DNA of 6,135 nucleotides from Methanosalsum sp. (GTDB lineage: Archaea > Halobacteriota > Methanosarcinia > Methanosarcinales > Methanosarcinaceae), in contig SKZM01000160.1 of assembly GCA_007127385.1 (NCBI GenBank), positions 1-6,135 on the forward strand, in the 5' to 3' direction. Each line of letters starts with the position of its first letter. Position 1 is the first letter of the stretch. Under the pieces are notes generated by a model. That model was not told the DNA's origin. It saw only the letters and a program-made list of their open reading frames with translations, and searched no databases. Positions 1 to 5,051 of the stretch are shown in pieces. The translations under genes were made by a program, and so were the position numbers.

Positions 1-136
1 CCCTGGTCGGTTCTTCTGCCTTCGGCTAAGGATAGCCTACCGACGCGCAGGGGCGAGAGGGGGTACACGAAGCCCTCGTCGATCAGCCGGCTGCCGCGTC
101 CGGAGCAGACCACCAAGTCCGGCTGTCTCAGGGCTA
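1..136. other. GC-rich stretch with no recognised gene
   Basis: This GC-rich stretch lies beyond the stop of the vapC remnant. A minus-strand frame is open from about 137 to the window edge and contains the residues PDLVVCSGRGSRLIDEG. It has no ATG start and I do not recognise a family, so it could be the start of another truncated bacterial gene or chance openness in GC-rich DNA. No tRNA, rRNA or convincing terminator is visible. Confidence 0.4.
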
Positions 137-327
137 CTATTCATTTACCCAGTCAAGCACCCGCAGCCCCGGCACCCGCTCAAACTCACGCAGGTTATTG
201 GACACCAGAATCAGCCCCTGACTGCGGGCATGGCCGGCGATCATCTGGTCATAGGGGCCTATCGGTGGTCCGCTGCGGGCCAGTTCAGCCCTAAGTTGGC
301 CGGTATGTTCAGCGGCCGCTTGGTCAT
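137..327 (-). pseudogene. vapC: C-terminal remnant of a VapC-type PIN-domain toxin gene
   Basis: VapC toxins are PIN-fold RNases that cleave tRNA or rRNA and are neutralised by a VapB antitoxin. Read on the minus strand from about 327 to the TAG at 137-139, the frame gives DQAAAEHTGQLRAEL, then GPPIGPYDQMIAGHA, then LILVSNNLREFERVPG and a final VLDWVNE. This is the typical second half of a VapC: the AA-E-(Y/H)-x-x-(I/L)-RA-L helix, the G-PIGP-D-IA-HA segment with the third catalytic Asp, and the NN-REF-RV-GL motif. The N-terminal half, with the first catalytic Asp and the Glu, is absent, because the frame upstream of 327 reads into a GAF-domain sequence. No vapB is visible. The product would be inactive even if made. 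Family assignment is by motif recognition; the truncation is seen directly. Confidence 0.75.
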
Positions 328-618
328 GGCAACGTGGCCGGCGATGGACTGGTTGCCGATCGGGATTCTGAACGTGGAGTATACGAGTTTTTTCCCCGGA
401 GCAAGGCGTTTCTGGGGAGTCTCGTTCTGAGTGTAGCTGAACAGCAGGCTGTCTTTGTCCCTGAGATAGATTGAGCCGGCGTCGGCATTGAAAAACTTTC
501 TCGCGTGCAAAAGTATTCGCTCGAGAAGAAGGTCCAGGTCCTTGACCTCGTTCATATCCCGACTCATTCTGGCGATCAGCAGGATTTTTTCATTTTCCCG
601 GCTTGACCTGGAGTGCAT
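259..618 (-). pseudogene. GAF-domain protein fragment (truncated, chimeric 3' end)
   Basis: The frame opens with an ATG at 618-616, directly after the antiporter stop codon, and encodes 119 residues. Residues about 8-40 form an amphipathic helix (ARMSRDMNEVKDLDLLLERI). They are followed by a GAF start, HARKFFNADAGSIYLRD, and the later GAF segment IGNQSIAGHVAMTKRPLNIP at about 87-106. GAF domains are small-molecule sensing modules, commonly at the N-terminus of HD-GYP, GGDEF or kinase proteins in bacteria such as Desulfobacterota. Similarity to GAF stops at about base 301-305, where the DNA becomes vapC in another frame. The last 13 residues, ending at a TAG at 259-261, are therefore junk. About half of a GAF domain and any output domain are missing. 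No ribosome binding site or promoter of its own is visible, and base composition is unlike the antiporter upstream. It is best treated as a non-functional fragment. Confidence 0.65.
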
Positions 619-1794
619 TCAACCGTTACTTTCACTTTCTTGGTCCTTTTGGAGCTTAATGGCATATTTTAAAGCAACAGGCGTTACTATGACCGATACT
701 GCAATCATCAGTACGATAGCAGAGAATATTTCATCTCCAATTATATTCAGATCTTTTGCAATGGATATTATAACAAGTTCTACACCTGCTCTTGGCATTA
801 CTCCGGTAGCAAATATAAAACTGTCATAAGTATCAAGTCCGGCAACTTTTGACCCCAGAAAGCCTCCTATCAGTTTTGCTGCAAGGGCAAATACTATTAT
901 CAATAATGTAAGAGGGCTGGTAACATCCATTGCATCAAAGTTGAAAGAAATACCGATGTAAACAAAGAATATCGGAATGAATATTCCATATCCTATGCTC
1001 TTTACTGAATTCTGGACACTTTTGCTTTTTGCAAGTGGAACATTGGATAAAAAAGCACCTGCTATGAATGCTCCTATTATTCCATGCATTCCAAGTATTT
1101 CTGCCAGATAAGCTGAGAAAAGGGCTGCTGTGATCACAAATGCAAATACTGATTCCCTGGTATGCATTCTTTGAACATATTTAAATAGCAGGGGAAAAAC
1201 CTTCGATCCTAAAATACTGATTATTATTATAAAAAGCATAAACTGTGCTAAGATACCAATAAATTGATTTCCGGTGGGAATATCTCCGGTAATTGCAAGA
1301 GTAACTATAACCGGAACTATTAATAAGGCAGCAATATCTCCAAATATTGATGAAGATACAATTAAAGAGCCAGGTCTTGTTGAAAGATAGTTAAGATCAA
1401 TAAGGGCTTTTGTGGTTACACCGATTCCAGTGGGTATGAATACTGCTGCCAGCAGCAAGCTTTGCAGATAGGTTAGATTGAAGATCATTCCCAGAAAAAA
1501 TCCAAAAATAAATGCAGTTAATATCTGGAAGGCAGTTGGGATGAGAGCCTTTACAGATGTACTCCTGATCTCACCAATATTGACTTCCATATATCCGACT
1601 ATAAATAAGAGAAATATTGCCCCCAGTTCTGCAAAAAAAGAGATTATCTCATTATCTGGCTCGATAAGGTATATCCCCAGAATAATACCTGTTGCTATCC
1701 CGCCCAGGATCCCTGATAGTCCTATTCTTTCGCTCAGCTCAGCAAGTACCTTTGCCAGGAAAATAATGACTAACAGATAAAGGAGCATCTCCAT
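619..1794 (-). CDS. CPA2-family cation:proton antiporter (Kef/NapA type)
   Basis: A 391-residue polytopic membrane protein, full length for a CPA2 transporter core, with about 11-13 hydrophobic segments and no cytoplasmic TrkA-N domain. It would exchange Na+ or K+ for H+ across the cytoplasmic membrane. Family signatures are visible in order: LSGILGGIATGIILG (27-41), AELGAIFLLFIVGYMEV (55-71), the unwound TM4 segment PTGIGVTTKAL (121-131), the ion-binding TM5 segment IFGDIAALL (150-158), GMHGIIGAFIAGAFLS (235-250), IPIFFVYIGISF (273-284) and MPRAGVELVIISIA (333-346). In TM5 the conserved second Asp is kept (Asp153), but the residue before it is Gly instead of the usual Asp or Asn. The start ATG has AGAGGAAAG upstream (1799-1807). 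The gene is divergent from the operon at 2019. Its stop (619-621) lies exactly at the change to GC-rich DNA, so its native terminator is missing. Ion specificity cannot be read from sequence. Confidence 0.9.
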   Translation of the reverse strand: MEMLLYLLVIIFLAKVLAELSERIGLSGILGGIATGIILGIYLIEPDNEIISFFAELGAIFLLFIVGYMEVNIGEIRSTSVKALIPTAFQILTAFIFGFFLGMIFNLTYLQSLLLAAVFIPTGIGVTTKALIDLNYLSTRPGSLIVSSSIFGDIAALLIVPVIVTLAITGDIPTGNQFIGILAQFMLFIIIISILGSKVFPLLFKYVQRMHTRESVFAFVITAALFSAYLAEILGMHGIIGAFIAGAFLSNVPLAKSKSVQNSVKSIGYGIFIPIFFVYIGISFNFDAMDVTSPLTLLIIVFALAAKLIGGFLGSKVAGLDTYDSFIFATGVMPRAGVELVIISIAKDLNIIGDEIFSAIVLMIAVSVIVTPVALKYAIKLQKDQESESNG

Positions 1795-1906
1795 TGAGCT
1801 TTCCTCTTTGTACAGGATGACTGAATGAGTATTTTTGAGAATATTTTGCCGTTAACTCAATGATTTGTTACTCCAGGTATTAATATTTGATTTATTGAGA
1901 CTCAAT
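1794..1906. promoter_or_regulatory. Cluster of TTGAG/CTCAA half-sites (putative operator) upstream of the antiporter
   Basis: The 5-mer TTGAG or its complement CTCAA occurs five times here: TTGAG at 1794-1798, 1835-1839 and 1895-1899; CTCAA at 1856-1860 and 1901-1905. The last pair forms a perfect palindrome with a one-base centre, ATTGAGACTCAAT (1894-1906). The pair at 1835 and 1860 flanks an AATATTTT stretch (1839-1846) that, read on the minus strand, could be the antiporter TATA box. The arrangement looks like binding sites for a dimeric regulator. The regulator is not in the window and the function is inferred. Confidence 0.4.
1799..1807 (-). promoter_or_regulatory. Ribosome binding site of the antiporter gene
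   Basis: On the minus strand AGAGGAAAG lies upstream of the ATG at 1794-1792, with about 8 bases between the AGAGG core and the ATG. It supports that start over internal Met codons. Confidence 0.6.
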
Positions 1907-1929
1907 CCTTAAAATAATATTATTTAAGG
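1907..1929. repeat. AT-rich near-perfect palindrome in the divergent promoter region
   Basis: The sequence begins CCTTAAA and ends TTTAAGG. The 23 bases would be a perfect 22-base palindrome but for one extra A in the left arm. It directly abuts the ATTGAGACTCAAT palindrome. Being AT-rich and symmetric, it could serve as an operator or as a bidirectional TATA element. It has no T-run that would mark it as a terminator, and it lies between two diverging genes. Confidence 0.5.
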
Positions 1930-1962
1930 ACAGGCCACGTCTCTTCTGGATAATATGAGAAG

Positions 1963-1971
1963 ATATTTAAA
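1963..1971 (+). promoter_or_regulatory. Likely TATA box of the cheF-like operon
   Basis: ATATTTAAA, preceded by purine-rich GAGAAG as a possible BRE, lies about 48 bases before the ATG at 2019. An archaeal TATA box directs initiation roughly 25 bases downstream, which would give a 5' leader of about 20-30 bases, enough to hold the Shine-Dalgarno sequence at 2007-2014. The call rests on position and composition only. Confidence 0.45.
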
Positions 1972-2006
1972 GTTTTAACTAAGATTAGAAACAAAGTTAC
2001 AAACAT

Positions 2007-2014
2007 GAGGATAT
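2007..2014 (+). promoter_or_regulatory. Ribosome binding site of the cheF-like gene
   Basis: GAGGATAT sits 4 bases before the ATG at 2019-2021, the same 3-4 base spacing seen before the other genes of this operon. It fixes the start. The earlier ATG at 2005 overlaps this element and is in another frame. Confidence 0.6.
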
Positions 2015-2018
2015 CTAT

Positions 2019-2612
2019 ATGGCAGAAGAACAGGGAATTGCCAAAGTTGATCTAAGCTACATAACAAAAGCTGTAATGATGGGTAATTCATTATATTCCA
2101 ATGATTGGCAGAAAGGAGTTCTTTATCTTACAAATATGAACCTGTGGTTTTCAATGGGCCAGCAGGGATGGTCCACGATTCCCCTTAAGAACATAACTAT
2201 GATAGGAAGAGAGGTAACTGATGCTCTCAGGGCAAAAGCTCAGAAAGCCACAGGAACTTCAAATGTACTGATCATTGATTATATGCATCCTTCAAGTATA
2301 AGCCAGGGATCCAGTGCATCGTCGATTGCGTTACTGGCAGGTCCTGAGCCTGTAATTAACACACTGAAGGCCTATCTTCTTCCAATGTGTGGTCAGGCTC
2401 CCAGAGCAAGGTCACTTAATGAGATCGATAAAAAACTGTTATATATGTTCTATACCGGAGTTACTGAACTCCAGAAAATAAATTTCCTGATAGGTGCGGA
2501 TATGGATACGCTGACCAATAGTTTTGAGAACTTAAAGGAACAGCAGTTATGTGATTCATCAGGCAGTTTAACTACCAAGGGAATGCAGAAGATCAAGGAG
2601 ATGATGGGATGA
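2019..2612 (+). CDS. CheF-like archaeal taxis adaptor (PH-like domain plus winged helix)
   Basis: A 197-residue soluble protein. Residues about 15-124 read as a beta-rich PH-like module: KGVLYLTNMNLWFSM, then WSTIPLKNITMIGREVTD, VLIIDYMHP, and a closing helix PEPVINTLKAYLLPM. Residues 133-195 form a compact winged-helix-like end: LNEIDKKLLYMFYTGVTEL, then FENLKEQQL and SLTTKGMQKI. This arrangement resembles the C-terminal part of CheF (DUF439), the euryarchaeal protein that links CheY and the CheC/CheD system to the archaellum motor. As I recall the family, haloarchaeal CheF is near 290 residues and carries two such beta modules before the helical end, so this would be a single-module form. 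It is the first gene of the plus-strand operon, with its own promoter candidate and a 40-base gap to the next ribosome binding site region. The CheF relation is by pattern, so a related PH/wHTH protein outside taxis is possible. Confidence 0.55.
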   Translation: MAEEQGIAKVDLSYITKAVMMGNSLYSNDWQKGVLYLTNMNLWFSMGQQGWSTIPLKNITMIGREVTDALRAKAQKATGTSNVLIIDYMHPSSISQGSSASSIALLAGPEPVINTLKAYLLPMCGQAPRARSLNEIDKKLLYMFYTGVTELQKINFLIGADMDTLTNSFENLKEQQLCDSSGSLTTKGMQKIKEMMG

Positions 2613-2640
2613 AATATACTTATTTGATTACAGAAACACA

Positions 2641-2649
2641 GGAGATGAT
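2641..2649 (+). promoter_or_regulatory. Strong ribosome binding site in front of an ATA codon
   Basis: GGAGATGAT matches the archaeal consensus GGAGGTGAT at eight of nine positions. It is followed by three bases (ACT) and then ATA at 2653-2655. The downstream acidic gene has the same geometry: GGTGGTGAT, three bases, TTG. No ATG, GTG or TTG in the V4R frame lies at a suitable distance. Confidence 0.6.
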
Positions 2650-2652
2650 ACT

Positions 2653-2715
2653 ATAACCAATACGCCTCCTGGTCCCCCGCCATTTGAGGATATATCATCA
2701 TCCGGTCCTCCTCCT
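2653..2715 (+). other. Likely N-terminal extension of the V4R protein (from an ATA codon)
   Basis: These 21 codons are in frame with the ATG at 2716, and the frame is open back to a TGA at 2602-2604. They encode ITNTPPGPPPFEDISSSGPP followed by a further Pro: a proline-rich, probably disordered leader. No other standard start codon exists in this stretch. Translation from ATA, or an ATG changed to ATA by mutation or sequencing error, would explain the ribosome binding site just upstream. Confidence 0.45.
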
Positions 2716-3612
2716 ATGGAAGGCGCCGGATTTGCCCAGTCTATGGGTGCATTTGGGAACATGCTGAAAATACAGGAATCCATCAGTGAACTGCTTCCAG
2801 AGTCCAGAGTACCATGGAATGAATCACGGAAATTTCTAAAAGCAAATACTATAGAGAATATAAAATCCACACCTCTTTATAAGTTCCACAGGGACCTGTT
2901 CAAAAAGATCGGGCTGGGGGATATTCAGCTTATAGGTTATGCTCCGATGCATTATATTTTTGGAGTACCCGATTGTCCTGTCTGTAACCTTTATCCGGCG
3001 CTCAATAATCAGAAAGTATGTGCTGCAACAACTGATGCTCTTTACAGATTCTTCACTGAAGATCTTGAACTGGAGTGCTCCGTTGAAGAGATAGAGTGCA
3101 CAAAAGACGGGGGTCAGATATGCAAATTCAAAGTTGATCTTCAGCCTATTTCTGCATATCAGATTATGCTGGACGAAACGGACAGGAAGATCTTAAATGG
3201 CCAGGGTCTGACAGATATTGATCCTGACGAGCTGAACAGAAGAAAAGAGATACTCACAGTCTATAAACTTCTTGAAAACGGACAGCTTTCAGAAATCGGC
3301 AAGACCTACATGCAGTTTGCTGGCAATATGCCCGTGCAGGAAAAGATTTTTGATCCGCCATGGAAGGCTCGAGAGGAGCTGGCATCCATTGCAAAGGATA
3401 AAGGAACCTTTGGTGCTGCTTTTGGATCTATGAAAGAGAAAATCCAGGCATCCGGTGATAAATATGTAAAAAATACAGCTGTCAGCCCTAAGGCAAGATC
3501 GGAAGGTACTGGTATGAAAGAACATATTCCGGAAGGGAATAAACCAGATTCGGGAAAATCTGAAAGTTTTGCAGAGCTTCTTTCAAAAATGAAAAAAAAT
3601 AAAAAGGATTGA
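2716..3612 (+). CDS. V4R-domain (4-vinyl reductase/hydrocarbon-binding type) sensor protein
   Basis: 298 residues from the first ATG. Residues about 70-142 carry a V4R domain: GYAPMHYIFGVPDCPVC, then VCAATTDALYRFFTEDL, then VEEIECTKDGGQICKFKVDL. Cys102, Glu126, Cys128, Gly132/133, Cys136 and Phe138 fit the C...E-x-C-x(3)-G-x(3)-C-x-F pattern. Cys87, Cys90 and Cys121 add further possible metal ligands. V4R domains bind small hydrophobic ligands or metals in proteins such as BchJ and the sensor parts of XylR/DmpR regulators. Residues about 154-202 look like a small winged-helix segment (RRKEILTVYKLLENGQLSEI). The rest is Lys/Ser-rich and probably flexible, ending KMKKNKKD. The ATG at 2716 follows pyrimidine-rich TCCTCCTCCT and has no ribosome binding site; the real start is probably 63 bases earlier. 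The TGA stop lies inside the next gene's Shine-Dalgarno sequence. Ligand and partner are unknown. Confidence 0.75.
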   Translation: MEGAGFAQSMGAFGNMLKIQESISELLPESRVPWNESRKFLKANTIENIKSTPLYKFHRDLFKKIGLGDIQLIGYAPMHYIFGVPDCPVCNLYPALNNQKVCAATTDALYRFFTEDLELECSVEEIECTKDGGQICKFKVDLQPISAYQIMLDETDRKILNGQGLTDIDPDELNRRKEILTVYKLLENGQLSEIGKTYMQFAGNMPVQEKIFDPPWKAREELASIAKDKGTFGAAFGSMKEKIQASGDKYVKNTAVSPKARSEGTGMKEHIPEGNKPDSGKSESFAELLSKMKKNKKD

Positions 3613-3613
3613 T
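3606..3613 (+). promoter_or_regulatory. Ribosome binding site overlapping the V4R stop codon
   Basis: GGATTGAT contains the TGA stop of the V4R gene (3610-3612). By the 3-4 base spacing used elsewhere in the operon it points to the second of two tandem ATGs (3617) as the start of the next gene. Confidence 0.5.
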
Positions 3614-3949
3614 ATGATGGATAATTTTTCTTCAGAAGAATTCTATGAGTCAATATCTGATTTTAAGGGTGAAAATGTGCATGTGGTCACTTCCACCTCA
3701 CGCTATCGGGGCCTATGTGATCAGATAGATCGGCCAGGATTGAACATTCTGCTCAAGAATGTAGTTGAAAGGCGCGAAGACGGTTGGATTGAGATCAGTG
3801 ACATGATGCTGATAAAAGGCGAATCTATTGAATCGGTTTTTCTGGAAAAATCATTCCCCTTTGAATCCCATGAAGCAATCATATTATCTGTAGAAGATGG
3901 AGAACTTACAGATAATGGAAATAAGGATCATATTGACCATATAGAGTGA
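3614..3949 (+). CDS. Small Sm/LSm-like protein
   Basis: 111 residues from the first ATG, or 110 from the second at 3617, which has better spacing to the ribosome binding site. Residues about 16-54 fit the Sm1 motif: FKGENVHVVTSTSRYRGLCD followed by DRPGLNILLKNVVER. This shows the g-x-x-V-x-V...y-x-G-x-x-x-x-x-D...lN-x-x-L pattern with Asn44 in the uridine-pocket position. Residues about 64-78 fit Sm2, MLIKGESIESVFLE, with Lys-Gly where Sm proteins usually have Arg-Gly. The two are separated by a short charged loop (EREDG-like), as in archaeal SmAPs. Sm proteins form six- or seven-membered rings that bind U-rich RNA. Here the acidic C-tail of about 30 residues and the Arg-to-Lys change suggest a divergent member that may have lost or altered RNA binding. 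The stop codon overlaps the ribosome binding site of the KaiC-like gene. The fold assignment is mine, by eye, and needs a profile search. Confidence 0.55.
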   Translation: MMDNFSSEEFYESISDFKGENVHVVTSTSRYRGLCDQIDRPGLNILLKNVVERREDGWIEISDMMLIKGESIESVFLEKSFPFESHEAIILSVEDGELTDNGNKDHIDHIE

Positions 3950-3950
3950 T
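3944..3950 (+). promoter_or_regulatory. Ribosome binding site of the KaiC-like gene, overlapping the upstream stop
   Basis: GAGTGAT holds the TGA stop (3947-3949) of the Sm-like gene and lies 4 bases before the ATG at 3955. It favours that ATG over the in-frame GTG at 3946, which lies inside the element itself. Confidence 0.55.
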
Positions 3951-3954
3951 AATA

Positions 3955-5037
3955 ATGAATATTGAAAGGATACCAACAGGAATCACCGGGCTTGACAGGG
4001 TTATTGAAGGTGGTGTTCTGAACAATTCGACTCTTCTTGTAGTCGGATCAAGCGGTACCGGAAAATCCACCTTTTCAATGCAATACATAATGTATGGGTT
4101 GGAAAGAGGAGAGAATGCACTCTACATAAGTATGGAAGAGCCACCAGAGCAAATAATGCGGGAAGCAAAAATGCTCGGTTTTGATATGGATAGGTACTAT
4201 AACAAGGAACTGTTCTTTTTCCATTCCAAAGGTGAAGATTTCAGAATGCTGGTAGAAGAACAACTTCCTGCACTTGTGGAAGCAAATCAGGAATATGATG
4301 TGAAGACAAGGGTTGTGATAGATCCTCTGACTCCCCTGATATGGTCAGTACAGGATAAACAGGAACAGAGGGATCTGATAACTAAACTGTTCTATACTCT
4401 AAAGCAGATCGGACCGGTTCTTGTAACCACAGAGGAACATGCATCACCAGGTGAAACAATGGGCGAGGATGTTCTAATTCCAGTATATCTGTCAGATGGA
4501 GCAGTTCATCTGACCTACAGGCCAATTGGAGGTGCATTCAACCGTGCACTTGAAATAATCAAGATGAGAGCAACACGACACGGTGAAGAGGTCTATCCTT
4601 ATATCTTTGTAAGAGGTCTGGGAGTGGTTGTAAGGACAACTCCTATGGTATCTTCTGATGATATTAACAAATATGATGATGTATTTGACAGGGCTATCCG
4701 CACAGCTTATGACATGGGAGCGTCTGATACCCTTCAGCAAAAAATCAGGACCATCAAAGAAAACTGGTCCTATACATTTTCTCCAAAAGAAACCCTCCAG
4801 TTATTATTTGAGATGCATGATCTCACGGATACTATCAGGACCAGGAAGAAGACGGATCATGATGGTGGCGTATCTTCGGAAAATGTAGTTGATGAGAATA
4901 TGGCTGGTATTATGGAAGAGGAAAGCACCGGTAACGAGGATACGGCTGCAGAAGTAAATGATGCTTCAGAAACAAGAAAGGCAGATTCATTGATCGATAT
5001 AGATGATCTAAGTGAACTGGAAGAGATCGTGAAGTAA
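3955..5037 (+). CDS. Single-domain KaiC-like RecA-family ATPase with acidic C-terminal tail
   Basis: 360 residues from the ATG at 3955; a GTG at 3946 would add three. The KaiC/RadA family opening RIPTGITGLDRVIEGG is followed by a Walker A P-loop GSSGTGKST (31-39), the KaiC-type catalytic Glu pair in YISMEEPPEQ (Glu61-Glu62), and Walker B VVID (120-123) leading into PLTPLIW. A sensor-like segment GPVLVTTEEHA follows, then the beta-hairpin DGAVHLTYRPIGG and RALEIIKMRATRHGEEVYP, as in the KaiC C-lobe. There is only one ATPase domain, unlike cyanobacterial KaiC with two. Residues about 235-300 are helical. The last 60 are acidic and probably disordered, ending in a short DIDDLSELEEIVK segment that could be a docking helix. 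Such proteins bind and hydrolyse ATP as oligomeric switches in archaeal signalling; ArlH is a distant relative, but this is not ArlH. Partners are probably the operon neighbours. Function beyond ATPase is unknown. Confidence 0.85.
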   Translation: MNIERIPTGITGLDRVIEGGVLNNSTLLVVGSSGTGKSTFSMQYIMYGLERGENALYISMEEPPEQIMREAKMLGFDMDRYYNKELFFFHSKGEDFRMLVEEQLPALVEANQEYDVKTRVVIDPLTPLIWSVQDKQEQRDLITKLFYTLKQIGPVLVTTEEHASPGETMGEDVLIPVYLSDGAVHLTYRPIGGAFNRALEIIKMRATRHGEEVYPYIFVRGLGVVVRTTPMVSSDDINKYDDVFDRAIRTAYDMGASDTLQQKIRTIKENWSYTFSPKETLQLLFEMHDLTDTIRTRKKTDHDGGVSSENVVDENMAGIMEEESTGNEDTAAEVNDASETRKADSLIDIDDLSELEEIVK

Positions 5038-5047
5038 GAGATGTGAT
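5038..5047 (+). promoter_or_regulatory. Ribosome binding site deciding the start of the Roadblock-like gene
   Basis: GAGATGTGAT ends 4 bases before GTG 5052-5054, the same spacing as in the preceding gene. The alternative GTG at 5043 falls inside this element and has no purine-rich sequence at a workable distance. Confidence 0.4.
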
Positions 5048-5051
5048 CGGA

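Noticed and set aside
24..37. Small inverted repeat GGCTA-AGGA-TAGCC as a possible terminator
   Set aside because: The stem is only five base pairs, has no following T-run and no gene ending next to it.
2..137. Minus-strand open frame with PDLVVCSGRGSRLIDEG as a gene start
   Set aside because: It has no ATG, GC-rich DNA gives open frames by chance, and I cannot match the residues to a family. It is kept only as unassigned sequence.
230..430. Plus-strand 66-codon frame across the bacterial fragment
   Set aside because: It lies opposite the VapC and GAF reading frames, which both match known families. It has no ribosome binding site and its openness is explained by GC-rich DNA.
488..829. Plus-strand frame of 113 codons opposite the GAF and antiporter genes
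   Set aside because: It is antisense to two better-supported frames, has a Ser/Ile-rich shadow composition, and crosses the composition boundary.
3306..3653. Minus-strand frame of 115 codons opposite the V4R gene
   Set aside because: It is a shadow of the V4R and Sm-like genes, with no promoter or ribosome binding site and a Phe/Ser-rich composition typical of antisense frames.
3955..5037. KaiC-like gene as ArlH, the archaellum motor ATPase
   Set aside because: It has the canonical KaiC catalytic Glu pair, is much longer than ArlH (about 230 residues), and lacks arlI/arlJ neighbours in the window.
5043..5051. GTG 5043 as the start of the Roadblock-like gene
   Set aside because: It falls inside the GAGATGTGAT element. 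GTG 5052 has the 4-base spacing seen in the preceding gene. The difference is only three residues, so this is a mild preference.
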